From Lucifuga dentata (taxonomy: Eukaryota > Chordata > Actinopteri > Ophidiiformes > Bythitidae): a stretch of 64,000 nucleotides of DNA. The position numbers were made by a program, and so were the translations under genes. Below are positions 12,563-24,577 of the stretch, in pieces; position 1 is the first letter of the stretch, and every line of letters starts with the position of its first letter. A model generated the notes under the pieces. That model was given only the letters and a program-made list of their open reading frames with translations. It was not told the DNA's origin and ran no database searches. The DNA lies in assembly GCA_014773175.1 (NCBI GenBank), contig VXCM01001014.1:1-64000 (forward strand), in the 5' to 3' direction.

Positions 12563-12582
12563 NCACATACACACACACACAC
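12511..12582. repeat. (CA)n microsatellite with gap base
   Basis: About 35 CA units interrupted by an N at 12563 and one CATACA interruption just after it. Confidence 0.95.
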
Positions 12583-14237
12583 TCGTGACCTCTGCAATGC
12601 CCCTGCCAGTGTGTTTACAGTAAACTGAAGCAGTCCAAAGTGTACCCCACAAAAGACCCTGCAGCCTTTGTTTTCTTGCACACTCCAGGAGAGTGTGTGA
12701 GGATGAAATGGAGATATGAGAAGCTCCAGTTACACATCAGCACCACCAGTCACAGTCGCAGACCACTAACAGCACCACGCCATGACTGTCTTCAGTGAAC
12801 ACGCTGATCCATGTTGACCAGTCCACAGTAGAAAAAAACAAAAACAAAAAAAAAAACAAAACAGTTGTTTCAGAATAAAATGTTAGTCCTTTTTTTTTAA
12901 TTGACTGAACAAATGAGTACATCAGTCACCACCAATGGGATCAAATAAATAAATAAATAAATGACACAACTACACGTCCACAGGCTTTACATGAGTGAAC
13001 TGTTTCCACACAGGAGCACCAATGATGGCATTCCATCATAGGATATATAGTAAATGCTTGAATTTCTCATCAAAATTGATGTCTTAGTTTTAGAGAAACC
13101 TGCACAAATGTGGACAAATGCCCTATGCAGGAATGTTTAAGTCAGAGGAAAAAAAAAAAAAAAAAANAAAAAAAAAAAAAAAAAAATCTTGTCTTCAGAT
13201 TTGGGTCCTGATCTGCCTGAAAATCTAATCAAATCTTCTTTGATCCCATTCCCACCTGTCAACAAAATTTAATTGAAATCTGATACTTTTTTCTTTTTTT
13301 TTTATAGATATCTTACTGAAACAGATAAGAGACAATGTGCCAAATGCAAAAAAAAACAAACAAAAAACAAAATCCAACAAAAACATAAGTTAAGAGACTG
13401 TATCTGGTTATTTATTAAAGGAAATGCTGCATGTTTACTGCAGAATCACTATACTTTAGTTCAATTCTGAATAAGATACAGTACCCTCAAAATGCAAATA
13501 AGTTACTGTTTTCATTAGAAAGTCATGCAAAACTAAAGCACTGAGTATTGTGATGACTTTCCTTTTTTTATGTAATGAGTAAATTCACTACAATTGCATT
13601 ACAATTTCAGAAGCATAATCAGTAAATGTAAGGGATTACATTTTTCAGATCTTTTCAGATCCCAGCACTGCTCCAGAATTTATTCTTATGCATGAATGTT
13701 AAAATAAAATAAAAAATATACCTCTTATTGCTAGATTGGCAGAAGATGACAAAGAAGCAACAGTAACAAATAGTCAGAGGGTGAGAGGCGCAGCCCCCTG
13801 ACAGGAGATCTAACAAATATCCTTGTGTATAATCGTACATATCACAGAAAGAAAAAAAACACCTTGATCATTTTGGCAGGCCATGTGAAACTCTAGATAT
13901 CAAGATAAAGAAAGGAATGTCCGTGTTTATTATTGTAGCAGCTGAATCATCTGAAAAATGTTTATACCTATTCCAAAGCCAAAGCCTTCCATGCGATCCT
14001 GTGGCTTAATAATATTCTGCGATATTAAGCCTCTTCAGGGAAATTCCCAAACAATGCTGCTGCAATGCTGAAGTCACACAGTCTGTTGTAACGGCACAGC
14101 AGCTATTTGCAGCCATTTGCAGCTGTGGGACCAAAACCACTAACAAACAAAAAGAATGAAAAGAACCCTTATTTTCTTACTGGCACCCACAAGTTTTTGA
14201 AATAAATATAACAGGGTTTGAACAGGTTTCAAGAGGG

Positions 14238-14250
14238 GTGGGGGGAGGNN

Positions 14251-14295
<45 letters not shown>
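14238..14295. repeat. Poly(G) tract with two gap bases
   Basis: GGGGTGGGGGGAGG, then NN at 14249-14250, then about 45 uninterrupted G. This could form G-quadruplexes, or could be a sequencing artefact of an unresolved homopolymer. Confidence 0.9.
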
Positions 14296-14296
<1 letters not shown>

Positions 14297-14606
14297 GCTG
14301 GTAGGCCTGGTGGCTGGGGCCTGAACCATGGGCCCAGTGGGGCTCAGCCTGAAAAGACAATGTGGTGTAGGCCCATATGGTCTGTCTTTTCCCATTTCTG
14401 ATGTAAACTGCCTTTTTTCCTTTTTGTAGAGCTGAAATCAGTAATGCATCACCTTACACATCTGTGCTCCATCATGGCCGTCCCAGATCTGGAGGCAATG
14501 TGTTACGTTTATGTTATTTATGTCAATTTGTTGAAGGCAGAAATTATATATAAAGTTTTGGGTCCCTGTCATTTTTATTGTGTCATGTAGTCAGTATGTG
14601 TTGAAC

Positions 14607-14943
14607 ATCCATCCATCCATCCATTTTCTATACCCGTTTGTCCTGTTAAGGGTCATGGGGGGGGGTGCTAAAGCATATCACAGCTGTCATTGGGCGAGAG
14701 GTGGGACAGGTCGTCAGTCTATTGCAGGGCTGACATATAGAGACAGACAAACTCATTCACACCTACAGTCAATTTAGAGTTTCCAATTCACCTGACCTGC
14801 ATGTCTCTGGAGGCACCAGGAGGGAACCCCTGCAGACACGGGAGAACATGCAAACTCCACACAGAAAAGACCCGGTTGGCCTTGAACCTGGGACCTTCTT
14901 GCTGTGAGGCAACAGTGCTAACCACTGAGCCACCGTGCTACCC
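14607..14943 (+). repeat. Teleost CATCCATCCATTTTCTATAC dispersed repeat
   Basis: Starts with tandem CATC and TTTTCTATACC. It continues through the recognisable phrases CAGCTGTCATTGGGCGAGAG, GACAGGTCGTCAGTCTATTG, CAATTTAGAGTTTCCAATT and GAACATGCAAACTCCACACA, ending GAGCCACCGTGCTACC. It is one of the most abundant fish interspersed repeats, usually treated as the end of a non-LTR element; the exact clade is not certain. It carries a C/G-run expansion near 14657. Confidence 0.8.
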
Positions 14944-15378
14944 TGTGTTGAACATACTCCTGTCAAAATAATTCAAAGATCATTATTTAGTAATTAATTA
15001 ATTCACCTATTTTTAAATTTATTCTGTTCCTCAGGTTGAATACTATGCAGCATAAAGGCTTTTGTAAGACACCATGCAAAGTCAGAGTTCAGAGACGGTT
15101 GGACCTTGATGAAGGTATGCATGTCCTGTAAATCTCAGTGGGTTTGTCATTATTTTGATTTTAATATTAATATCAAAAAATATCATTTAGTTCAGGTTTA
15201 AAAAATCATAGAACACATATTTTATCCTAGCAGATAAGAAACTATTCTTCACCATGATTTTGCAACACTAATGCAGCCGGGTGTGTTTTCTTAAGAGTGT
15301 TATGCTTTCTGCTGACTTTTACCTTGTTGCCATCAGTTACCCCAGCAACCAGTTCCATTTTTGATAAAACACAGTGAT
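14944..15378. other. Intergenic, nothing recognised
   Basis: AT-rich DNA with no gene or repeat recognised. Confidence 0.5.
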
Positions 15379-15616
15379 CCAGTGCATTGTGGGAATTGCA
15401 AGCATGGCTGGAACGCATTACTGACCAATCACTTTGCTGGGTTGTTGTATAATAATCTGTGTGGTCTCATCCTGAGAATGCGACTGAGCATATTAGGCTT
15501 CATAAGGGAGGGAAATGGCTCTGAAAGTATGACAGGTATGATAAACCTTTCCTCTAAATGTAGTCCAGTTGGAATGCACGTCTAAATAAAACACAGACGA
15601 GCGTGTTGCTACAGGT
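15379..15616 (+). repeat. Unclassified repeat, copy A
   Basis: About 240 bp starting CCAGTGCATTGTGGGAAT. It shares long near-identical stretches with 23050-23288, including TGTGGTCTCATCCTGAGAAT and the GGGAGGGAAATGGCTCTGAA region. Both copies end in TTGCTACAGG. Family unknown; it may be a transposon piece or a local duplication. Confidence 0.7.
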
Positions 15617-16046
15617 GGAAAATAAAATAAACTGGCGAGAGTTTAGCGAATATGAGGAAAATGTTTCTAAACATCTCTGTATGAAGTCATGGTTACTATC
15701 ACAGGTACCGACACCAGAAATACCAGCAAATGTTTACGCTTATAGATGATGATTTCATGTTAAAAATGGATTTGCTGTGACTCTTCGACTCTTAACCATG
15801 TTCAGAGATTGAAGAGCTGCTTTTGTCTGCGTGCTGGAACTCTGAAACAACACAGTGAACTCACTCTTCCTCTTTTCTCAGAAAGCATCACTACTTAAAC
15901 TATTACCACTATAGTTCCATTACTATATATATATATATATATTATATATATATATTGTATAGGCAGGATTTAAAAATCCTTAAATCCTGCCGTAAAAGTC
16001 AGGTTTTTATATTTGCATCTGATGGATTATTCCTTTAATAATTAAC
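15617..16046. other. Intergenic, short AT repeat
   Basis: Contains an AT dinucleotide tract at about 15924-15960. Otherwise nothing recognised. Confidence 0.5.
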
Positions 16047-16155
16047 TTAAAGGACCATACCGGCCATTTTGCATGTTTGAGCCTAATATATTCAATTTTC
16101 ATACACGCAATGCTACTGACAATCATTTTCCAAAACATACTACTGGAACTACTGG

Positions 16156-16191
<36 letters not shown>

Positions 16192-16657
16192 TCCACCTTC
16201 CAGGCCGCCATTTGTTTCAGTTCATTCTGGTTCGCTATTAAAATCAACTTGTTGATACTTGAAAAGTTCTTGAGATAGGTAATTCATCATCGCGAACAAA
16301 ATGTATATTCAGGTTTTTTTTTTTCAAAGTTATGTAATTTTGGCGTTTAAGCACAATAAAAAGCACGGAGTGATCTGAAAATACTTCCTAGTGGTGCATT
16401 CAAGTGCTGTAGTGAAGAACTGATAATAGGAATGCTTCAGGAACGCTATCCCAAGAACGTTTCAAGTATCAACAAGTTGATTTTAATAGCGTACCAGAAT
16501 GAAATTAAACCAGTGGTGGTCTGGAAGGTAGGAAAACAATTTTTTTAATTCACTGTTCCAGTAGTATGCTTTGGGAAATGATTATCAGTAACATTACGTG
16601 TATGAAAATTTAATATATTAGGCTCAAACATGCAAAATGGCTGCAATGGTCCTTTAA
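16047..16657. mobile_element. TTAA-bounded MITE, copy 2 (symmetrical foldback form)
   Basis: Same TTAAAGGACCATACC ends as the other copies. Here both halves carry the same block in opposite orientation: a CTACCTTCCAG/GCTATTAAAATCAACTTG segment on the left and its reverse complement on the right. The arms are roughly 200 bp long. In the other copies the two halves differ. It therefore has no orientation and looks like a snapback derivative. Confidence 0.7.
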
Positions 16658-16732
16658 TGAACAGATTTCATGAATTGTCATTATTCATTGTTTTATCATG
16701 TGTACATCACATTTGTTCTCTTGCTGGTGGTT

Positions 16733-16872
16733 GGTTTTAGTAGTAGTAGTAGCAGTAGTAGTAGGAGTAGGAGTAGTAGTAGCAGAAATAGTAGTAGTAG
16801 TAAGNTAGTAGTAGTAGTAGCAGTAGTAGTAGGAGTAGGAGTAGTAGTAGCAGAAATAGTAGTAGTAGTAAG
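16733..16872. repeat. (TAG)n imperfect trinucleotide repeat, duplicated across a gap base
   Basis: A TAG/CAG/GAG mixture of about 67 bp occurs on each side of the N at 16805, and the two sides are the same, interruptions included. Confidence 0.9.
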
Positions 16873-19800
16873 GCTAGTTTATGCTTAACACAGATGTGGA
16901 TGCAGCAGTGGACATGTGGAAAATGTGACATAATTGCGTTCAAAACAGCCGCCAAGACTCGATTTTTGAAACAACGTATGTGTGAAGCAAACGTGCTTTA
17001 ATTGAGGATTGGCCATGTGAAGAGGTGCAAAGGAAGGAGAGGTAGGTGTGGAGAAATGGAGAGAGACTGACAGATAAAAACAAACAATGGGGAACAACTT
17101 TTTTGCAAGTAACAGCAATTCCTCCTCTTCCTTAATCAACACAACTCCCTTTTTACTGCCTCCATGTTTTGTTGAAGCTATATCTGTTTCTGCTGGGTTT
17201 GTTTTGTTGTTTGGGGGCAGTTAAGAGCAGCTTTTTCCTACAGTGCCACCGAAAGTCCCAGAGTCGACGTGCAAGTTTTTTATTACTAATTTTGCTATTA
17301 CCACTAGTATTATTACTTCTATTAGTCATCATACTATTACCCATCTATCAATTCTAATAAACCCCAACCAATACCATTTTTATTGCTGTTACAACAGCTA
17401 CTACAGCATGACTGCTTTTGTTACCAGTACTTTTTGTACTACTACAACCGTGAGTTTTAACAGATAAATGACTAATTGCTCTGCCTTTTTGACTGCGTGT
17501 TTGTTTATATTCTCAGAGCATATATTTGAAGCTGTCAAAAAAAGTCAGCAGCAAGCCTGAAAGTGAATTTTAAGGTTCATATCACAGGAATAGTCTGATT
17601 GCACTTCACCCAGCCAAGCTGCGTTCAACGCCAGGACACACATGAAGAAGCTTTTCTTCACTGCTAAATCTGCAAACCCGTCTGTGTGGGACTTTCCACC
17701 ACGACTAAAGCTACACTCATTAATCAGCCCCCAAAAAAGCAATGTCAAACCATATTTGTCACATTTTTATGATTCATTGCTCCGAGAAAGAGAGAGAGGG
17801 AGAAAAACTCTGGTCTGAAGCTGGGATTTCACCCACAATGGGTAATTCAAAGGCAATTTGTTGCATTGTCATGTACAGGTTGCATAGAAAGTGACATATT
17901 GCCCTACGGAGCGTTTCTGTCAGTGTTCACTGATTATGAGGCTGAAACTGTACACACAGTTTACAATTTTGCATCACACAGTTGTGATTTATGATCTCAC
18001 AAATTCTCCCCAGATTATTAATGATCTTATTACAGGAGCTCCTACTGATCAAACAGTTGTTATTGATGAAAAATCAGACTGCCTCAGTCCAGGATTATCT
18101 GATAAAACTGGGACAAAAATGATGAATGCATGCTGTTCAGACAGACTGCAATGATGAGGAGTTACTTTTTTAAACTGATTTATTTAATTCTTCATGTTTA
18201 AAGTATACAGACAATATTACAAAAACATTTTTTTACTAAAAAGAAAAACAGTGGGAACCTATACCTATAGAAATTGTAGCTTAAGTAGTGTAAGGTGGTA
18301 GTGGAGTAATATTAGTATAAGTAGTAGATAAAAGTATTTGCCGAAACTACAAAAAAGTCCCCTAAGAGCAAATTTTATACTATTTAGTTAAATTTTCTTG
18401 TATTAATTAAAAAAAAACTGCCAATAAATAATTAATATGAGTTCTTGAAATGTATCAGCAACAAAACACTTATCTGATCTTGAAATAAGTAATAAGGAAT
18501 TTAAGTCTTTAGCTTCATATATGAAAAAAAAAAACTTCAGAAAATCTATTTTAAAGTGCTTGAAACTAGATTATTTGCCTTTCAATTCAGTTCATTTTAA
18601 TGTCTTAAACAGGACTGTTTGTTAAAATATTGCCATTTCTGCCACACTTGTAAACAACTAACCATGCCTCTAAAAAAAGTAAGAAAGACTAAAATGGATC
18701 ACATGGCAATCTAGTATGGGAGAGAATTGTCTTTCATTCTAGTGTAGAAGAGAAATCGTGTATTTTTGGCTACAGTAGTGACTCCTATGGGATGTTAGCA
18801 AAATAGCGTTGACTGACTCCACGTTTGTGTCAAGTTATTAAATACTACAAAACAATCTGAAAACTCATTCCATATTGAATATTTGTACCCCTAAGTTACA
18901 AAAAGGCTCATCGACAGAAAGATACATACATACCCCGCACTTAAAGTTCAACACATGGGTTTGATGTACTAAATTCACATTACTTTGTACCCCACATAAA
19001 CTGTCTATAGATACAAACCATAAATCCAACTCTCATGAGAATGCATGTTGAAATTCTTTTTCACAGATTCCTTAACAAAAATATAAACATAACCATAACA
19101 GAGCTAAAAGTATCACTTGACAGTGTCAGAAAAGCATTGCAGATGCGTGTCTCTGTCAACTTTTTCCATCTGGGGAGGGAAAACATATTATATTAACGTC
19201 TTTGTCATGCATTGCTGTGTCATTTTGTGCCAGAGACGAGATAAGAGAGTCGAGACACTTTGTTTTAAATGTGCTCTTCTGCAGTGTCGGATCTATTCCC
19301 GCAGAATTTCTCAATCTAATAAAAGTCTGGTTTACACTGAACAGCACTCCACAAGAAAAGAACTGAACTTATCCAAACTGTATATCCAGCTTCTTCTTAA
19401 GTATTTAAGGCTGGTGATTTTTATCTAATTTTTATGGATGAGCAGAAGAAGGACAAAATAAGTGGAATATTTTAAGAATGCCAAGAGGCCATAAAAGAAA
19501 ATATCTGTCTTGAACAGAGTTTATCCTGTATGTGATGATATTTGTCTGTCATTGGCCTGATTGTTCATTTGCAGAAAGGCCATGTTAGATTTATGGACTG
19601 CAGTGGAGGGCAGTACAGAGGTTAAGGACATCTCCAGAAGGTTGTTGGTTCCAGTGCTGGGAAGCAACTATGTGCATTTATTTTTCATCAGATGTCCACC
19701 TGGATTTTTCTATTATTGCTTTTTAAACTCAGTTTTAATCTATGTCTTGAAAATAAACATAGAAATATTCCTGGGTTTTTTCAATAAATGTATTTTTTGA

Positions 19801-21890
19801 CACCTGGTTTTAGTGTTGCAGGGATCTGAAAATACATGCCCATGTTTCAGGTATCAGCACCTCCTAGTCAGCACACTCAGATGAAATATGGGAGTGAGGC
19901 AAGAAACTGTTAAACTGATACTGATAAATTAAATAAATGTCCAATTATATTGTAGCACAGTTATTGGACTAGATTACTTGGTCCAGAGGAAAGTTTGGTT
20001 TCAGAGGACAGTTGCACGTCTAGCAGAAGGATATAGATAAGGGGGATCAACTTCCACCCCTGAGAGTTTGGGCACGTTATCCTATGAGATGACTTGCCTT
20101 CATGAAAATTTTAGCTGAGTAGGCTCGTTAGCTTGTTTGTTGTTTTGGGTGCAAACTCTCACTAGCCCTTCTTCAATAAAACGCCATGTTCGGCAGTAAA
20201 TGATACTTACACTCCAGTCATTCTTCCTGCATCAGCTAGCTACGCTAACATAGCCGTTAGCCATCTACCCATTGTCTGAATGGCTAAGGGGGGGCTTGAA
20301 CCTATTAGAGAATCTACTGGGTAAAACAGTATGTTGTAAAGGTAAGGTAAGGCTGCAGCTATGTTTATTTATCTCCGTACCTGTTTGAACTACCTTCCTA
20401 TTATCTTTGTCCTTTGCATTCAGTTAAAGACCCAAGAAGACGGACACCAAGAGACTTGAACATCAGGTTCCTCCACTGCAGGAGCAAACTAATAACTTGT
20501 GGACAATTGCCAGTTAGAGCTTATAGGGAGGATGATGTAATGTTTATACAATATAGGAATATTTCACTTCCTTGTCAAAGCAGTAACTCACCTGCGTTTA
20601 TTCAGTCCCTAAAGAATCCTCAGCTGCTACAGAGGTGGAGAGACAATGATTGGTCTGTCACAGAGCTGGGTGATGGGCGGGATGTTCTCTGGGGAGGGAT
20701 TGATCTGATGTGAGATGATTCTTCAGTCAGTTCTGGGGAGGGCTAAGGCCTCATTTAACCCCACCAGTTAACTAAACCCAGCCTAAAATGATCTGAACCA
20801 AAATCAACTAAACTGAGCTAAATGCAGCTTCTCTGTACTCAGGGGTTGGGAAAGTACAAAATCAATCCTGAAGCCATTGCAGCAAAAGCATAAAGTCGCA
20901 AATTTATTAAAGATTGAAGATTACACATTGTCTTGGAAACCATGCCATCTAGTTCCGCACAGTGATTTCCTACATTTCCCACAATGCCTCCCTGCAAGAG
21001 TGGCTGAAGAGGAAAGCAGAGGAAAAGAGGGAGGAAAGACCTATGGAGGAAGAGAAAGACAGATAGAAATGGAGGCAGATGCAGTAAGTGGGGTCACACG
21101 TTTAGCATTGCTCAGCCACGTTCACAGGCGAACCATGCCAAGTTACTTTATATAACGCCTGGGAAATGGACTGGTGAACCCTGCTAAGAATCAAACCCGC
21201 CTATGTTTAACAAAACACTCACTAATCTGTGATGCTGGAATATTTTAGATATCTTTTTTTTTTTTTTGNTTTTTTTTTTTTTTTTATGAAATCCGACACC
21301 ATCAGGTAAACCCGATGCACCCAAAATGTTTTGATGGATTCCAAGGTTACTGAAGTATTTTGATGAAAGTTGGAACAAAATATTTTGATAAGCAGAACAC
21401 AGTGATACTAAATTAACAGCACATTGTTGAGCTGATCTCCAACTTTCTGTTGCTCAATTGGTATGTGAAGAAGTCACAGTTTAACTTTGTGGGATTAGAT
21501 CCAACCTGTCTGAATGACATAATCATTACATGAAAGCCTATCATGTATTTAAATGACTTTTAGAAATTAGACTGTATGGTGAAGGAGTAAAGGTAAAAAC
21601 AAATATTAAGAAATCATGGCAAACAGATGCAATATTAAAAAAAAGAAAAGAAAAGAAAAGACACCAGAGCAATGCCCTTTGCTATTCCTGCAGAATTTGG
21701 ACTGCATGGGATGGTGAACGCTGGCCATGGGTTACTATAGCAATACCATGACCACGGCAATCACTATGAACATGGTGGACCCAATTACAGTCAAATAATA
21801 TTTCTTCAAAACAAACCAACTCATAACAGGGTTACGATTAAAAAAAATCAATAAGGATGTACTTTATCATAAAGTAATCCTTGATTGTTT
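16873..21890. other. Intergenic, no gene recognised
   Basis: Mostly AT-rich. Just after the TAG tract (about 16872-16960) is a GGCTAGTTTATGCTTAACAC segment that resembles the ends of the element at 23593-24577. A GC-balanced, repeat-free patch at about 17555-17750 ending near a CATTAATCAG word is a weak regulatory candidate. A degraded tRNA-SINE-like phrase sits near 19600-19670. A homopolymer gap is at 21269. Nothing else stood out. Confidence 0.4.
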
Positions 21891-22500
21891 TCAAAGTACC
21901 ATACCACCCATTTTGCATGTTCGAGCCTAATATATTATTCAATTTTCATACATGTTACATTACTGACAATCATTTCCCAAAGCATACTACTGGAATGGTG
22001 NAAAAAAAAAAAAAATTCCTACCTTCCAGATCACCACTGGTTTCAGTTATTTCTGGTACGCTATTAAAATCAACTTGTTGATACTTGAAACGTTCTTGGA
22101 ATCCATCATTGTGAACAAGACGTGTATTCAAGGGTTTTTTTTTTTTGTTTTTGGTTTTTTTAGAAGTTTTGTAATTTTAGCATTTAAGTGCAATAAAAAG
22201 TGCAAAGTGAATGTATGTTTCCACCGGGGAATATAGTCCCAAAAGAAGACTTGCATTTATTGAAAAATTTGAATGACTGTGACTTCATAAGGCTGCACAA
22301 CTATTAGCAAGTGAAAATGGATTTTTAAGGTGGGTGTATCGCTTGAATATTTGATTTTGAAAGATTAAGAGATTTTGCAAAATATCAAGAAAGCTGAAAT
22401 ATGGTTTTATCCTGTAGGAACTGATTGTCAGTAGCGTAACATGTATGAAAATTGAATATATCAGGCTCAAACATGCAAAATGGATGGTTTGGTCCTTTAA
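21891..22500 (-). mobile_element. TTAA-bounded MITE, copy 3
   Basis: The left end is decayed (AAGTACCATACC) and the right end is intact (GGTCCTTTAA). Block order is reversed relative to copy 1, with the CTACCTTCCAG side first, so it lies in the opposite orientation. A gap base at 22001 sits in an A-run. Confidence 0.65.
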
Positions 22501-23049
22501 GCTTCAAGTTTTTAAAGAGAACAAAAGTCTTAAGTCAATTCTCATGCTTAAGTCAATTCCCATGCTGTTTACATGGTTTCCAGCTTTATGTCTTCATAGC
22601 TGCTAACAAGAAGACAAACTCTGTCTCCATTAAAAGTCATGGCAAAGATATGGGAGACTAGGACAACATCTAAGCTTTGCACAGAAAATACAGTTACGCA
22701 GCAACCCAATCAAATAATGAGAACTGCTTCCAGCTGGTTGATGATCCTGTGCAATGCTTATGATGACAACCAGTTACCAGCACAACTGCATCAAACTGTA
22801 AAATAATAAACAATGACATAAGCAGACTGTACAGTTTCGTGGAAAAGGTTAATTAGTAAGCGTTGAGATTTACAGCAGTTCTAGTGAAATTTGAGTATGT
22901 AGGATTCTTTCATGATTTTGTGTATAACAGCAATGTGACTGTACGATTTCTTCAAAGACAGATAGAGAAGATAGAGATGCATGAGACTGATAAAGTGGAG
23001 AAAGTAAGATAGATTGGGACTGTTCCATTTAATCATCAACAACACCGAA
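22501..23049. other. Intergenic, nothing recognised
   Basis: AT-rich. A short tandem (CTTAAGTCAATTC repeated twice) lies near 22529-22560. No gene. Confidence 0.5.
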
Positions 23050-23288
23050 CCAGTGCATTGTGGGAATAACTGGAATGCATCGCTGACGAGTCGAACGTCT
23101 CAGCTGAAACTATCTGTTGTATAATAAGATGTGTGGTCTCATCCTGAGAATGTGACTGAGCATATTAGGCTCCGTAAGGGAGGGAAATGGCTCTGAAAGT
23201 ATGACAGGTATGATAAACCTTTCCTCGAAATGTAGTCCAGTTGCACTGCAAGTCTAAATAAAACACCAAAGAGACAGTTGCTACAGGT
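23050..23288 (+). repeat. Unclassified repeat, copy B
   Basis: Second copy of the segment at 15379-15616, in the same orientation. It diverges by substitutions and small indels in its first 60 bp and is almost unchanged across the central 100 bp. Confidence 0.7.
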
Positions 23289-23592
23289 AAAAAAAAAAAA
23301 AAAAAAAAAAAAAGATAAACACCTATGCCATATTTCCATTTTGGTGGGGAAAGAAAACATTGAGATGTGATTTTTATTTATTTATAATCTCTAAATCATA
23401 GAATATCTAGGCTGTAAATTGAAGGAATTAAGTGACTTATTTATGTATTTGTAGCTTTGTTTTGCATGCTGGCTGTAAATGCTAGTCATTTCTCTATAGT
23501 TCCAATTAGATTTGTGGGCATTATAGCTTCATCACTTAATTACTTATCTCCTATTTAAAATAAGTGCATTGAAACATGTAGCAAGCCTATAA

Positions 23593-24577
23593 GACCTGGT
23601 TTACGCGGGCATCGATGCAGACATGGGCGCCTCCGAAACAGGTACCCACGTCTGTAGTACGTCCTAGCATTCATGGTTCTCATGCTTTCACGTTGACCGC
23701 ACACTTCGACTGTGGGATTTTCAGTGGCGCAGTGAAACAAAGCCATCTTAAACACTCCCCCCAAACATGAAAATAAATCCAGCAGACACAGGAGCAGTTT
23801 CCGATTCAGCCACCCACGTCAAAACACGGAAGAAGTGAAAAGAGAATTGTTGATCAATAAATTGCTGTTACTGGCATTGGCTGCAAGACGAAAAAGTTAG
23901 CTCACTATTTTATATGAAAACTCATCAGATCAACTGGGTTCAAGTTTTTAATTCTGAAACATTTCACCATCCATCCAATGGCTTTGTCAGTCAGAAATGA
24001 ATGCACAGAAGGATATTAAACCTCCAGCAACTATGGTAACTATGGTGTCAAATCACAACTAACCTCCAGTTCAAATTAAATAGATATTATTTAAAAAAAA
24101 ACTGAATAATGTGTGATGTAAATTGAATTATTCAAATTTTAAAACAATGAAAAAATTTCAAATAATAAATTTCAACTTCTAATGTTTTAATGGTCCCCTA
24201 GTTGGATGCAAGACCAGTCCCCAAATTTCTTTGGAAGGGAAGACAGCAGCGCACTATAGGTGGTGGGTTAGCTCTGTTTTAGCTTAATTAGCTAATAGCT
24301 CACTTTTTATTAGCTAATTAGCTCACTATTAACAATAGCAAGCTTTAATTAGCTTGCCATTGTTTGTTTTGTCTGTCCTTCTCTCCTTTCTTCCACCTAC
24401 TTCCTCTTTCTCCATGCTTCTTCGCTTAACCAATCATCGATGAAGGCGCGTTTACATCCGTGTCTTTTCAAAAATCAACTGGGGCATCGCCATATAAAGT
24501 CAGCCTCTCGGGCCAAAATTACCTCACATTTTTTGCATGCCAATCACATCAGCATCCACGTTGAGCATAAACCAGTC
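23593..24577. mobile_element. Candidate non-autonomous DNA transposon with short TIRs
   Basis: GACCTGGTTTACGC at the left and GCATAAACCAGTC at the right form imperfect inverted ends about 985 bp apart. Related words (GGCTAGTTTATGCT) recur at 16872. The interior has no transposase frame. At about 23910-23995 it also contains a fragment of the GAAACGTTTCGCCATCCATC repeat found in full at 55966-56154. Ends and family are tentative. Confidence 0.4.

Larger units (their letters stand above)
11471..14600. other. Intergenic, simple repeats only
   Basis: AT-rich DNA with AAAT repeats near 12320 and 12947, poly(A) runs near 12846 and 13150-13186 (gap base at 13167), and the CA and G tracts listed separately. 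No gene recognised. Confidence 0.5.

Noticed and set aside
12467..12681. Open frames in CA/GT, GA and T-run repeats (here and elsewhere)
   Set aside because: Products of dinucleotide and homopolymer repeats with no protein character.
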